Below, piece after piece: positions 26,751-37,434 of a DNA stretch of 64,000 nt. Made by a program: the position numbers and the translations under genes. Source of the stretch: Pseudomonas brassicacearum (GTDB taxonomy: Bacteria > Pseudomonadota > Gammaproteobacteria > Pseudomonadales > Pseudomonadaceae). The stretch spans positions 1,178,001 through 1,242,000 of the forward strand of contig NZ_CP045701.2 of assembly GCF_009601685.2 (NCBI RefSeq). Direction: 5' to 3'. The notes beneath the pieces were generated by a model. That model was not told where the DNA came from, made no database searches, and saw only the letters and a list, made by a program, of their open reading frames with translations. Numbering within the stretch: the stretch's first letter is position 1; each line of letters begins with the position of its first letter.

Positions 26751-27112
26751 GGGCAAGCCTTGCTCCCACAATGGATCTTTGTTGCCCACAAAGTGTGTGA
26801 GCGACATTTAACCCTGTGGGGCAAGGCTTGGTCCCACAATGGATCTTTGTTGCAGACAAAATCTGTGAGCGATATTAACCCTGTGGGAGCAAGGCTTGCT
26901 CGCAATGGATCTTTGTTGCCCACAAAATCTGTGAGCGACATTTAACCCTGTGGGCAAGGCTTGCTCCCACAATGGATCTTTGTTGCCCACAAAATCTGTG
27001 AGCGACATTTAACCCTGTGGGTCAAGGCTTGTTCCCACAATGGATCTTTGTTGCCCACAAAATCTGTGAGCGACATTTAACCCTGTGGGAGCAAGGCTTG
27101 CCCGCGATGGGG
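26751..27112. repeat. 67-bp tandem array with REP cores
   Basis: Six REP cores of the GTGGGAGCAAGGCTTGCTCCCAC type alternate with five copies of a spacer beginning ATGGATCTTTGTTG and ending GAGCGACATTTAACC. ATGGATC starts at 26771, 26839, 26905, 26972 and 27040, a period of 66-68. Copies differ by small indels and substitutions. The array fills the gap between the I42 inhibitor gene and the end of lon. Confidence 0.92.
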
Positions 27113-27135
27113 CCCGCACAAGCGCTAGAGGAGCA

Positions 27136-29550
27136 TCAGAACAACACCTTCGCCACATCCGCAAACCGCTTGGCAAAGTGCACCGTGACGCCTTCCTTGA
27201 GGTAGTCCGGCAGCTCTTCGAAGTTGCCCCGGTTGGCTTCCGGCAGGATCAGCTCGTTGATTTTCTGCCGTCGCGCCGCGATGACCTTTTCGCGCACCCC
27301 GCCAATCGGCAGGACGTGCCCGGTGAGGGTCAATTCGCCAGTCATGGCCACGCCTTTTTTCGGCGGCTGGTTGCGGGCCAGGGATAGCAAGGCGCTGGCC
27401 ATGGTGACGCCGGCGCTCGGGCCGTCCTTGGGCGTGGCGCCTTCGGGTACGTGCAGGTGAACGAAGGCCTCGTCGAAGAATTTCGGATCGCCGCCAAATT
27501 GCTTCAGGTGCGAACTGACGTAGCTGTGGGCGATTTCCGCCGACTCCTTCATCACGTCCCCCAGTTGCCCGGTCAGCTTGAAGCCGCGATTGAGGGTGTG
27601 GATGCGCGTCGCCTCGATCGGCAAGGTCGCGCCGCCCATGCTGGTCCAGGCCAGGCCGGTAATCACCCCGACGCCAGACAACACCTGCTCGTTGCGAAAC
27701 ACCGGTTTGCCCAGGGAGGCCTCGAGGTCCTTCGGCCCGAGCTTGATCACGGCCTTGGGGTCGTCGATCAGCTTCATTACCGCCTTGCGCACCAGTTTGC
27801 CCAGCTGTTTCTCCAGCTGTCGCACCCCGGCTTCACGGGCATAACCGTCGATCAGGGCCTTGAGGGCGCTGTCGTTGATACTCAGGCTGCCCTTGGACAC
27901 GCCGGCCTTGGCCAGTTGCTTGGGCCACAGGTGGCGCTTGGCAATGGCGACTTTTTCTTCGGTGATGTAGCCCGACAGGCGGATCACTTCCATCCGGTCC
28001 AGCAATGGCCCGGGGATCGAGTCCAGGGTGTTGGCGGTGCAGATGAAGAGCACTTTCGACAGGTCCAGGCGCAGGTCCAGGTAGTGGTCGAGGAATTCGA
28101 CGTTCTGCTCCGGGTCGAGGGTCTCCAGCAAGGCCGAGGCCGGGTCGCCCTGGTAGCTCTGGCCCATCTTGTCGATCTCGTCGAGCATGATCACCGGGTT
28201 CATCACTTCGACATCTTTCAGCGCCTGCACCAGCTTGCCCGGCTGGGCGCCGATGTAGGTACGCCGATGGCCCTTGATCTCGGCTTCGTCGCGCATGCCG
28301 CCGAGGCTGAAGCGGTAGAACGGCCGCCCCAGGGATTCGGCGATGGATTTGCCGACGCTGGTCTTGCCCACGCCCGGCGGGCCGACCAGCAGCACGATGG
28401 AACCGCTGATCTCGCCTTTGTAGGCGCCGACGGCGAGGAACTCCAGGATGCGGTCCTTGATGTCGTCCAGGCCGGCGTGGTGCTGGTCGAGCACCTTGCG
28501 CGCGTGCTTGAGGTCAAGCTTGTCCTGGCCGTACACGCCCCACGGCACCGAGGTCGCCCAATCCAGGTAGTTGCGAGTAACGGCATATTCCGGCGAACCG
28601 GTTTCCAGGATCGAGAGTTTGTTCATTTCCTCTTCGATGCGCTTCTGCGCCTGGGCCGGCAGCACCTTGCCTTCGAGCCGCTGCTCGAACTGTTCGATAT
28701 CGGCGCTGCGGTCGTCCTTGGTCAGCCCCAGCTCCTGCTGGATGACCTTGAGCTGCTCCTTGAGAAAGAACTCGCGCTGATGTTCGCCGATCTTGTTGTT
28801 GACCTCGGCGGAAATCTCTTTCTGCAGCCGCGCCACTTCGACTTCCTTGCGCAGCATCGGCAGGACTTTTTCCATGCGCTTGAGCATGGGCACGCAGTCG
28901 AGCACTTCCTGCAGTTCACTGCCGGTGGCGGAGGTGAGCGCAGCGGCAAAATCGGTCAGCGGCGAAGGGTCGTTGGGACTGAAGCGGTTGAGGTAGTTCT
29001 TCAGCTCTTCGCTGTACAGCGGATTGAGCGGCAGCAGCTCCTTGATCGCATTGATCAGCGCCATGCCGTAGGCCTTGACCTCGTCGGTCGGTTCGCTCGG
29101 CTGGTGCGGGTATTCGACTTCCACCAGGTACGGTGGGCGATGGTGCTTGAGCCAGGTGCGGATACGCACACGGGTCAGGCCCTGGGCGACAAATTGCAGT
29201 TTGCCGCCTTCCCGGCTGGCGTGGTGCACCTTCACCAGCGTGCCGTACAGCGGCAGCTTCGAGGTGTCGAAATGGCGCGGGTCTTCCTGGGGCGAGTCCA
29301 TGAAGAACAGCGCCAGGGAGTGATGGTCGGACTTGGCCACTAACTCCAGGGTCTCGGCCCACGGTTCTTCATTGACGATGACCGGCAACACTTGGGCCGG
29401 GAAGAAGGGACGATTGTGGATCGGGATGATGTAGACCTTGTCTGGCAAATTCTGGCCAGGCAGGGCCAGGCCGGTGCCGGAGGAGGTGTGTTCGATGTGT
29501 TCGGAGTCGGCGTAATCGTTCGTGGCTTCAGTAGAGTGCTGGTCGCTCAT
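27136..29550 (-). CDS. lon: Lon-family ATP-dependent protease
   Basis: The 804-residue cytoplasmic protease has an N-terminal substrate-binding LON domain (about 40-235), a coiled-coil linker, an AAA+ ATPase (P-loop GPPGVGKT, Walker B VIMLDEIDK) and a C-terminal protease with Ser in PKDGPSAG and Lys in GGVREKVIAARR. Pseudomonas genomes usually also carry the canonical lon beside clpX-hupB; the different neighbours here suggest the second Lon type (AsrA-like in P. aeruginosa). The start at 29550 (MSDQHST) was chosen; an ATG 15 bases upstream exists. A REP array adjoins its 3' end. Confidence 0.92.
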   Translation of the reverse strand: MSDQHSTEATNDYADSEHIEHTSSGTGLALPGQNLPDKVYIIPIHNRPFFPAQVLPVIVNEEPWAETLELVAKSDHHSLALFFMDSPQEDPRHFDTSKLPLYGTLVKVHHASREGGKLQFVAQGLTRVRIRTWLKHHRPPYLVEVEYPHQPSEPTDEVKAYGMALINAIKELLPLNPLYSEELKNYLNRFSPNDPSPLTDFAAALTSATGSELQEVLDCVPMLKRMEKVLPMLRKEVEVARLQKEISAEVNNKIGEHQREFFLKEQLKVIQQELGLTKDDRSADIEQFEQRLEGKVLPAQAQKRIEEEMNKLSILETGSPEYAVTRNYLDWATSVPWGVYGQDKLDLKHARKVLDQHHAGLDDIKDRILEFLAVGAYKGEISGSIVLLVGPPGVGKTSVGKSIAESLGRPFYRFSLGGMRDEAEIKGHRRTYIGAQPGKLVQALKDVEVMNPVIMLDEIDKMGQSYQGDPASALLETLDPEQNVEFLDHYLDLRLDLSKVLFICTANTLDSIPGPLLDRMEVIRLSGYITEEKVAIAKRHLWPKQLAKAGVSKGSLSINDSALKALIDGYAREAGVRQLEKQLGKLVRKAVMKLIDDPKAVIKLGPKDLEASLGKPVFRNEQVLSGVGVITGLAWTSMGGATLPIEATRIHTLNRGFKLTGQLGDVMKESAEIAHSYVSSHLKQFGGDPKFFDEAFVHLHVPEGATPKDGPSAGVTMASALLSLARNQPPKKGVAMTGELTLTGHVLPIGGVREKVIAARRQKINELILPEANRGNFEELPDYLKEGVTVHFAKRFADVAKVLF

Positions 29551-29654
29551 GGGGCACCTGCGCAATGGGGTATGGGTCTTAGATGGGGCAGGTGGGGGGC
29601 GGTTTCAATGGCGGGTGATTGTTAGCGGCTATTTCATTGGCCGGTTTTGCCCCT

Positions 29655-29751
29655 GTAGGAGCTGCCGAGCGAAGCGAGGCTGCGATCTTACCCCTGACGC
29701 TTGAGTCTCAAGTGAAAGATCAAAAGATCGCAGCCTCCGGCAGCTCCTACG
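29655..29751. repeat. GTAGGAGC-type inverted element, copy D
   Basis: GTAGGAGCTGCCGAGCGAAG at the left and CTCCGGCAGCTCCTAC at the right flank a GATCAAAAGATCGCAG centre. It lies between the lon start and the MFS transporter 3' end. Confidence 0.8.
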
Positions 29752-29760
29752 GGAGGCGCG

Positions 29761-31074
29761 TCAGGCAACCCGGTTCAAGTCGTTATGACGCGTTTCTTTC
29801 AGGCACAGTACGGCGATCACGCTGAGCAGCGCGGCCGCTGACACATAGCCCCCGACATAACTCAAACCACCCATCGCCACCAATTTCTGGGCGAAGAACG
29901 GCGCGGCCGAGGCGCCGACGATGCCGCCCAGGTTGTAAGCCGCCGAGGCGCCGGTATAGCGCACGTGGGTCGGGAACAGTTCCGGCAGCAAGGCACCCAT
30001 GGGAGCGAAGGTCACCCCCATCAGGAACAGCTCGATGCACAGGAACAGCGCCACGCCGCCGGTCGAGCCGTGGGTCAGCAGCGGTTCCATGAGGAAACCC
30101 GAGGCAATTGCCAGCACACCGCCGACGATCAGCACCGGCTTGCGGCCGTAGCGGTCGCTGGCCCAGGCCGACAGGGGCGTAGCGGCGGCCATGAACAGCA
30201 CGGCAACGCACAGCAGGCCCAGGAAGGTCTCGCGGCTGTAGCCCAGGGTGGACACGCCGTAGCTCAGGGAGAACACCGTCGAGATATAGAACAGCGCGTA
30301 ACACACCACCATCGCCGCGGCGCCCAGCAAGGTTGGCGCCCAGTACTGGCTGAACAGCTCGACCAACGGCACCTTCACCCGCTCCTGGCGGGCCATGGCA
30401 TTGGCGAACACCGGGGTTTCATGGAGCTTGAGCCGAACATAGAGACCAACGATCACCAGCACGGCGCTGAGCAGGAACGGAATCCGCCAGCCCCAGGCGC
30501 GAAATTGCTCATCGTCCAGGCTCATGGCCAGGGTCAGGAACAGCCCGTTGGCTGCCAGGAAGCCGATAGAGGGCCCCAGTTGGGGGAACATGCCGAACCA
30601 GGCACGTTTGCCTTTAGGCGCGTTCTCGGTGGCAAGCAGCGCCGCGCCGCCCCATTCACCGCCCAACCCCAGGCCCTGGCCGAAGCGCAGCACGCACAGC
30701 AGGATCGGCGCCCAGGCGCCGATGCTGGCGTAGCCGGGCAGCACGCCGATGAGGGTGGTGCACACGCCCATCAGCAGCAGGGACGCCACCAGCGTCGACT
30801 TGCGCCCGATCCGGTCGCCGAAATGGCCGAACAGCGCAGAGCCCAGCGGACGGGCAAGGAAGGCGATGCCGAACGTCAGGAAGGACGACAGCATCTGTGC
30901 CGTGCCTGAGGTTTGCGGGAAGAACACCGGCCCGATCACCAGGGCCGCAGCCGTGGCGTAGACGTAGAAGTCGTAGAACTCGATGGCGGTGCCGATGAAA
31001 CTCGCGGTGGCCACGCGGGTGGTCGAGTTTGTCGGCCGGGTCGGCACAGCCTCGTTGCAGGTAGCGGTCGTCAT
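29761..31074 (-). CDS. MFS metabolite:H+ symporter (ShiA/ProP type)
   Basis: A 437-residue inner-membrane transporter with about 12 helices. The start region IGTAIEFYDFYVYATAAALV and the loop 2-3 motif GHFGDRIGRKSTL are characteristic of the metabolite:H+ symporter subfamily, which imports shikimate, alpha-ketoglutarate, proline/betaine or similar small acids. No neighbour indicates the substrate. The ATG at 31074 was preferred to one 21 bases upstream. Confidence 0.88.
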   Translation of the reverse strand: MTTATCNEAVPTRPTNSTTRVATASFIGTAIEFYDFYVYATAAALVIGPVFFPQTSGTAQMLSSFLTFGIAFLARPLGSALFGHFGDRIGRKSTLVASLLLMGVCTTLIGVLPGYASIGAWAPILLCVLRFGQGLGLGGEWGGAALLATENAPKGKRAWFGMFPQLGPSIGFLAANGLFLTLAMSLDDEQFRAWGWRIPFLLSAVLVIVGLYVRLKLHETPVFANAMARQERVKVPLVELFSQYWAPTLLGAAAMVVCYALFYISTVFSLSYGVSTLGYSRETFLGLLCVAVLFMAAATPLSAWASDRYGRKPVLIVGGVLAIASGFLMEPLLTHGSTGGVALFLCIELFLMGVTFAPMGALLPELFPTHVRYTGASAAYNLGGIVGASAAPFFAQKLVAMGGLSYVGGYVSAAALLSVIAVLCLKETRHNDLNRVA

Positions 31075-31339
31075 GCAGTTATCCCTGACAGTCATGGGCT
31101 CCGTTGGAGCGAATTATTATGGTCGAACACCCAGGGATGTGGGCGGGTATCCTTTCGCTGTTTCGGGTAGGAACAGTCGCAGGGCTGATGCGGATTTTGC
31201 CGATGGTCGGGCCGGAACCGGCTGGGTGCGGGTAAGCACCGGGTTCGGGCGGGGCTGGGTAAGCGGGTTGAGTATAGGAAGGAGGCTAACGATTCAACAA
31301 GGTAGCTTGCACACAATATCGGAGCGTGTGATGAGCTTT
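31075..31339. other. Intergenic region upstream of the MFS gene
   Basis: This 265-base stretch holds the likely promoter of the MFS gene on the minus strand. I see no gene, RNA or clear regulatory palindrome in it. Confidence 0.5.
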
Positions 31340-31530
31340 TGTGGCGAGGGGATTTATCCCCGCTGAACGGCGCTGCAGGAGCCGTGTAGGAGCTGTGTAG
31401 GAGCTGTCGAGTGCAACGAGGCTGCGATCTTGTTCCAGACAATTGAGTCACAAGTGAAAGATCAAAATCAAAAGATCGCAGCCTTCGGCAGCTCCTGCAG
31501 CGCCGTTCAGCGAGAGCCAAGCTCCCTTTC
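31340..31530. repeat. Composite nested repeat with GTAGGAGC element, copy E
   Basis: An outer GTGGCGAGGGGATTTATCCC REP (31341-31365) and AACGGCGCTGCAGGAG enclose GTGTAGGAGCT units, a GATCAAAATCAAAAGATCGC centre, and the complementary CTCCTGCAGCGCCGTT. A partial degraded REP (GCGAGAGCCAAGCTCCC) closes it. It lies between the MFS and CNNM-type genes. Confidence 0.8.
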
Positions 31531-31539
31531 CAGGGGATG

Positions 31540-32781
<1,242 letters not shown>

Positions 32782-32793
32782 CAGGGCCTTCCG

Positions 32794-33606
32794 TCACACA
32801 TGCAGGATGTATTCGCGGACCAGCTTGCTGCCGAAGTACGCGAGCATCAGCAGGCAGAAACCGGCCAGGGTCCAGCGAATCGCCTTGTGGCCGCGCCAGC
32901 CGAGGCGGTTGCGCCCCCACAGCAGCACGCTGAAGACGATCCACGCCAGGCAGGCCAGCAGGGTCTTGTGCACCAGGTGCTGGGCGAACAGGTTCTCGAC
33001 GAACAACCAGCCGGAGATCAGCGACAGCGACAGCAGGCTCCAGCCAGCCCAGAGGAAGCCGAACAACAGGCTCTCCATGGTTTGCAGTGGCGGGAAGTTG
33101 CGGATCAGCCCGGACGGGTGCTTGTGCTTGAGCTGGTGGTCCTGCACCAGTAGCAGCAAGGCCTGGAACACCGCGATGGTGAACAGGCCATAGGCGAGGA
33201 CCGACAGCAGGATGTGGGCAAGGATGCCCGGCTCTTCGTCGATGATCTGCACCGTGCCCGACGGCGCGAACTGCGCCAGCAGCACCGTGGCCAGCCCCAG
33301 CGGGAACAGCAGCACCAGCAGGTTTTCCACCGGGATGCGCGAGCAGGCCAGCAGCGTCAGGGCGATCACGGCGACGGCGATCAGGCTGGCGGCGTTGAAA
33401 AAATCCAGGCCCAGGCCGATCGGCGTCATCAGGTGGGTATAAAGGCTGGCCGCGTGGCCGAGCACCGCCAGCACGCCAAGCGTGACCAGCAGGCGTTTGT
33501 TCGCCTTGGCGCCGTTGGCCAGGCGGGTGCCTTGATAGAGGGTCGCAGCGGCATAAAGGCAAGCGGCGGCGAGCGTGGCAAGCAAGCTGGGTGACAAGGG
33601 GAGCAT
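32794..33606 (-). CDS. ypjD: YpjD, CcsA/HemX-like inner membrane protein
   Basis: A 270-residue membrane protein with about eight helices, belonging to the cytochrome c assembly (CcsA/HemX) family. The region LLSVLAYGLFTIAVFQALLL and the WAGW segment of the third quarter fit the family core. The role is uncertain; HemX-type proteins affect heme or cytochrome biogenesis. The start at 33606 (MLPLSPSLL) was preferred to one 72 bases upstream lacking a good site. It is divergent from ffh. Confidence 0.85.
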   Translation of the reverse strand: MLPLSPSLLATLAAACLYAAATLYQGTRLANGAKANKRLLVTLGVLAVLGHAASLYTHLMTPIGLGLDFFNAASLIAVAVIALTLLACSRIPVENLLVLLFPLGLATVLLAQFAPSGTVQIIDEEPGILAHILLSVLAYGLFTIAVFQALLLLVQDHQLKHKHPSGLIRNFPPLQTMESLLFGFLWAGWSLLSLSLISGWLFVENLFAQHLVHKTLLACLAWIVFSVLLWGRNRLGWRGHKAIRWTLAGFCLLMLAYFGSKLVREYILHV

Positions 33607-33712
33607 AAATCCTGTTAGGCAAGCCCGAAAGGCGCTGAGTTTGGCATAGAACCCCCTCCGCACGAAAGACCACAGCAACTGACAGCAAGGTGTACGTTGC
33701 CCGCTTCTTCGC

Positions 33713-33718
33713 TATAAT
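33713..33718 (+). promoter_or_regulatory. -10 box of the ffh promoter
   Basis: A consensus TATAAT lies about 95 bases upstream of the ffh start. The -35 at 17-base spacing is poor (GTGTAC). Confidence 0.5.
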
Positions 33719-33812
33719 CCGCGACCTGCCCACGCCGCAGGCTCGCCGAGCACATTTTTCACGGTCTGGGCCGCCATTATCCCGGTCTCATCTGGGCCTG
33801 AAAGGATCGCGC

Positions 33813-35189
33813 ATGTTTGAAAACCTAACCGACCGTCTCTCGCAGACGCTGCGCCATGTCACCGGCAAGGCGAAACTGACCGAGGACAACATCAAAGACA
33901 CCCTGCGCGAAGTGCGCATGGCGTTGCTCGAAGCCGACGTCGCCCTGCCGGTGGTCAAGGACTTCGTCAATTCGGTCAAGGAACGTGCCGTCGGCACCGA
34001 GGTGTCGCGCAGCCTGACACCGGGCCAGGCGTTCGTGAAGATCGTCCAGGCTGAACTCGAAAGCCTGATGGGCGCCGCCAACGAAGACCTGAACCTGAGC
34101 GCCGTACCGCCAGCTGTGGTGCTGATGGCTGGTCTGCAAGGCGCGGGCAAGACCACGACGGCCGGCAAGCTGGCGCGCTTCCTTAAAGAGCGCAAGAAAA
34201 AGTCGGTGATGGTGGTCTCGGCGGACATCTACCGTCCGGCGGCTATCAAGCAACTGGAAACCCTGGCCAACGACATCGGCGTGACGTTCTTCCCGTCCGA
34301 CCTGAGCCAGAAGCCGGTGGACATCGCCCAAGCGGCTATTAAAGAAGCAAAACTGAAATTCATCGACGTGGTCATCGTCGATACCGCCGGTCGCCTGCAC
34401 ATCGATGAAGAGATGATGGGCGAGATCAAGGCGCTGCATGCCGCGATCAACCCGGTGGAAACCCTGTTCGTGGTCGATGCCATGACCGGCCAGGACGCGG
34501 CCAACACCGCCAAGGCGTTCGGTGATGCACTGCCGCTGACCGGCGTGATCCTGACCAAGGTCGACGGTGACGCCCGTGGCGGTGCCGCGCTGTCGGTACG
34601 CGCCATCACCGGCAAACCGATCAAGTTCATCGGTATGGGCGAGAAGAGCGAAGCGCTCGAGCCGTTCCACCCCGAGCGTATCGCTTCGCGCATCCTCGGC
34701 ATGGGCGACGTGCTCAGCCTGATCGAGCAGGCCGAACAGACCCTCGACAAGGACAAGGCCGACAAACTGGCCAAGAAGCTGAAGAAGGGCAAGGGCTTCG
34801 ACCTCGAAGACTTCCGCGACCAGCTGCAACAGATGAAAAACATGGGCGGCCTGGGCGGCCTCATGGACAAGCTGCCGAACATCGGTGGTGTGAACCTGGC
34901 GCAGATGGGCAATGCCCAGGGCGCGGCTGAAAAGCAATTCAAGCAGATGGAAGCCATCATCAACTCCATGACTCCGGCCGAGCGCCGCGACCCTGAGCTG
35001 ATCAGCGGTTCGCGCAAACGCCGCATCGCCATGGGTTCCGGCACCCAGGTGCAGGACATCGGTCGCTTGATCAAGCAGCACAAGCAGATGCAGAAGATGA
35101 TGAAGAAATTCTCCGCCAAGGGCGGGATGGCCAAGATGATGCGCGGCATGGGCGGTATGTTGCCCGGCGGCGGCATGCCGAAAATGTAA
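33813..35189 (+). CDS. ffh: Signal recognition particle GTPase
   Basis: Ffh binds 4.5S RNA and signal sequences of nascent inner-membrane proteins and docks with FtsY. The 458-residue protein has an N domain (1-85), a GTPase G domain (GLQGAGKT, DTAGR, TKVDGD) and a methionine-rich M domain from about 300, ending in a Gly/Met-rich tail. The start at 33813 (MFENLTDRL) is the family start. Confidence 0.97.
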   Translation: MFENLTDRLSQTLRHVTGKAKLTEDNIKDTLREVRMALLEADVALPVVKDFVNSVKERAVGTEVSRSLTPGQAFVKIVQAELESLMGAANEDLNLSAVPPAVVLMAGLQGAGKTTTAGKLARFLKERKKKSVMVVSADIYRPAAIKQLETLANDIGVTFFPSDLSQKPVDIAQAAIKEAKLKFIDVVIVDTAGRLHIDEEMMGEIKALHAAINPVETLFVVDAMTGQDAANTAKAFGDALPLTGVILTKVDGDARGGAALSVRAITGKPIKFIGMGEKSEALEPFHPERIASRILGMGDVLSLIEQAEQTLDKDKADKLAKKLKKGKGFDLEDFRDQLQQMKNMGGLGGLMDKLPNIGGVNLAQMGNAQGAAEKQFKQMEAIINSMTPAERRDPELISGSRKRRIAMGSGTQVQDIGRLIKQHKQMQKMMKKFSAKGGMAKMMRGMGGMLPGGGMPKM

Positions 35190-35220
35190 AGAATCTGCGC
35201 CGGCTGTCATGTCGGCGTTG

Positions 35221-35285
35221 CCCCGCACGGATGCGGGGATCTCCAGCAAACCCGCGCTACGCGGGAGCTGACTTGCCGTTTTTCA
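35221..35285 (+). terminator. Probable ffh terminator (two hairpins)
   Basis: CCCCGCACGGATGCGGGG is followed by CCCGCGCTACGCGGG and, some bases later, TTTTT. The hairpins are clear; the T-run is displaced, so strength is uncertain. Confidence 0.45.
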
Positions 35286-35340
35286 TGACGGCTCTATGGC
35301 AAATCTTGATCGCATGGCGCCAGGCGCCGGAAAAAGACAT

Positions 35341-35368
35341 TTGCAAAAGTCCGGATATTCCTTAGAAT
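35341..35368 (+). promoter_or_regulatory. Promoter of rpsP-rimM-trmD-rplS
   Basis: TTGCAA (35341-35346) and TAGAAT (35363-35368) with 16-base spacing lie about 70 bases before rpsP. The long leader to the start codon could hold translational control. Confidence 0.6.
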
Positions 35369-35440
35369 ATGCGGCCTTTCGGGCACCTATGCCCGCTGTG
35401 CATTTAGATTTGCAGCACCGACTACAGGAACGATGTTCAC

Positions 35441-35692
35441 ATGCTAACAATCCGTCTTGCCCTTGGCGGCTCCAAAAAGCGCCCGTTTTACCACCTGACC
35501 GTAACCGACAGCCGCAACCCGCGTGACGGTTCCCACAAGGAGCAGGTTGGTTTCTTCAACCCTGTTGCCCGTGGTCAGGAAGTTCGTCTGTCCGTGAACC
35601 AAGAGCGCGTAGCCTACTGGCTGAGCGTTGGTGCACAACCTTCTGAGCGCGTTGCTCAGTTGTTGAAGGAATCGGCTAAGGCTGCGGCCTGA
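35441..35692 (+). CDS. rpsP: 30S ribosomal protein S16
   Basis: An 83-residue small-subunit protein of normal length, beginning [20 protein letters not shown] with the family core [18 protein letters not shown]. It opens the conserved rpsP-rimM-trmD-rplS operon; rimM starts 5 bases after its stop. Confidence 0.98.
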   Translation: MLTIRLALGGSKKRPFYHLTVTDSRNPRDGSHKEQVGFFNPVARGQEVRLSVNQERVAYWLSVGAQPSERVAQLLKESAKAAA

Positions 35693-35697
35693 GCAAT

Positions 35698-36234
35698 ATG
35701 AACGCGACGCCAAAAGATGCTGATGATTTGATCGTTGTCGGCAAGATCTATTCTGTACATGGCGTTCGCGGCGAAGTGAAGGTGTATTCCTTTACTGATC
35801 CGATCAAGAACCTGTTGGACTACAAAACCTGGACGCTCAAGCGCGAAGGTAGCGTGAAACAGGTGGAGCTGGTCAGCGGACGTGGGAACGACAAGTTCCT
35901 GGTCGCAAAGCTCAAGGGTCTCGATGATCGTGAAGAAGCGCGTCTTCTGGCCGGTTATGAGATCTGCGTGCCGCGCAACCTGTTCCCTGAACTGACCGAC
36001 GGCGAGTACTACTGGTACCAGCTGGTGGGTCTGAAGGTCATCGACCACCTCGGGCAATTGCTCGGGAAAATCGATCACCTGCTCGAGACCGGTTCGAACG
36101 ATGTCATGGTGGTCAAGCCTTGCGTCGGCAGCCTGGATGATCGCGAACGCCTGTTGCCCTATACCGAGCAATGCGTGTTGGCCGTCGACCTTGCGGCAGG
36201 CGAGATGAAGGTGGAATGGGATGCGGATTTCTAA
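35698..36234 (+). CDS. rimM: Ribosome maturation factor RimM
   Basis: The 178-residue protein assists 30S head assembly by binding S19. An N-terminal RimM barrel ([20 protein letters not shown]) is followed by a PRC-like barrel ([13 protein letters not shown], then [12 protein letters not shown]). It is the second gene of the operon, and trmD begins 2 bases after its stop. Confidence 0.97.
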   Translation: MNATPKDADDLIVVGKIYSVHGVRGEVKVYSFTDPIKNLLDYKTWTLKREGSVKQVELVSGRGNDKFLVAKLKGLDDREEARLLAGYEICVPRNLFPELTDGEYYWYQLVGLKVIDHLGQLLGKIDHLLETGSNDVMVVKPCVGSLDDRERLLPYTEQCVLAVDLAAGEMKVEWDADF

Positions 36235-36236
36235 AC

Positions 36237-36989
36237 GTGGCTAACTTGCGCGTTGAAGTCATCACATTGTTTCCCGAGATGTTTTCCGCCATCAGCGAGT
36301 ACGGCATAACCAGCCGCGCGGTGAAACAGGAGCTGTTGCAGCTCACCTGTTGGAATCCGCGGGACTACACCACGGATCGACATCACACTGTGGACGATCG
36401 CCCGTTTGGTGGTGGTCCGGGCATGGTGATGAAGATCAAGCCCCTGGAAGATGCGCTGGTTCAGGCCAGGACGGCAGCCGGGGAGGGTGCGAAGGTGATC
36501 TACCTGTCGCCCCAAGGCCGCCAGCTGACTCAGTCGGCGGTACGCGAGCTGGCGAATTCGGATGCATTGATCCTGATTGCCGGCCGTTATGAAGGCATTG
36601 ACGAGCGTTTCATTGAAGCTCATGTCGATGAAGAGTGGTCGATTGGCGACTATGTACTGTCTGGCGGCGAGCTGCCGGCGATGGTCCTGATCGATGCGGT
36701 TACACGACTGCTGCCTGGAGCTTTAGGGCATGCAGATTCCGCTGAGGAAGATTCCTTTACGGATGGTCTGCTGGATTGCCCGCACTACACCCGACCGGAG
36801 GTGTATGCGGATCAGCGTGTTCCCGACGTGTTGCTAAGTGGCAACCACGCGCACATCCGGCGTTGGCGTTTACAGCAGTCCCTTGGTCGGACCTATGAAC
36901 GACGCGCCGATCTTCTGGAAAGCCGCTCGCTTTCTGGAGAAGAGAAGAAGCTGCTCGAGGAATACATCCGCGAGCGGGACGATAGTTAA
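36237..36989 (+). CDS. trmD: tRNA (guanine-N1-)-methyltransferase
   Basis: TrmD makes m1G37 in tRNAs that read CNN codons, preventing frameshifts. The 250-residue protein has the SPOUT knot with [21 protein letters not shown] and [15 protein letters not shown] chose the GTG at 36237 because it gives the family N-terminus ([15 protein letters not shown]) and follows rimM by 2 bases; the longer ATG frame would overlap rimM by 64 bases. Confidence 0.96.
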   Translation: MANLRVEVITLFPEMFSAISEYGITSRAVKQELLQLTCWNPRDYTTDRHHTVDDRPFGGGPGMVMKIKPLEDALVQARTAAGEGAKVIYLSPQGRQLTQSAVRELANSDALILIAGRYEGIDERFIEAHVDEEWSIGDYVLSGGELPAMVLIDAVTRLLPGALGHADSAEEDSFTDGLLDCPHYTRPEVYADQRVPDVLLSGNHAHIRRWRLQQSLGRTYERRADLLESRSLSGEEKKLLEEYIRERDDS

Positions 36990-37034
36990 CAACGTATCGA
37001 TGGTGAGTCCGACGACTCGCCTTAGGAGCACAGC

Positions 37035-37385
37035 ATGACTAACAAAATCATCCTTGCACTCGAAGCAGAGCAGATGACCAAAGAAATCCCTACCTTTGCC
37101 CCAGGCGACACCATTGTCGTTCAGGTGAAAGTGAAGGAAGGCGACCGTTCCCGTCTGCAAGCGTTCGAAGGCGTCGTTATCGCCAAGCGTAACCGTGGCG
37201 TGAACAGTGCATTCACCGTTCGTAAAATCTCCAACGGTGTCGGCGTAGAGCGTACTTTCCAGACCTACAGCCCGCAAATCGACAGCATGGCTGTCAAGCG
37301 TCGCGGTGACGTGCGTAAAGCCAAGCTGTACTACCTGCGTGACCTGTCGGGTAAAGCAGCTCGCATCAAGGAAAAACTGGCTTAA
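37035..37385 (+). CDS. rplS: 50S ribosomal protein L19
   Basis: A 116-residue protein at the 30S-50S interface, with core segments [20 protein letters not shown] and [14 protein letters not shown]. It is the last gene of the operon and ends just before a strong terminator used as an insertion site by a group II intron. Confidence 0.98.
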
Positions 37386-37401
37386 GTCCAGCTTCCGATG
37401 C

Positions 37402-37430
37402 AAAAAAAGCAGCCTGCGGGCTGCTTTTTT
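37402..37430 (+). terminator. Intrinsic terminator of the rpsP operon (intron target)
   Basis: AAAAAAAGCAGC pairs with GCTGCTTTTTT around CTGCGG. The intron's 5' end lies five bases after the T-run, so the terminator hairpin forms the 5' exon end. Confidence 0.93.
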
Positions 37431-37434
37431 GTTG

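Noticed and set aside
26751..27112. CRISPR array
   Set aside because: The spacers are identical copies rather than unique, the period is 67 bp, and no cas genes are nearby.
27451..29343. Plus-strand 630-aa ORF antisense to lon
   Set aside because: lon is intact with Walker motifs and the Ser-Lys dyad; the antisense ORF has no recognisable domain.
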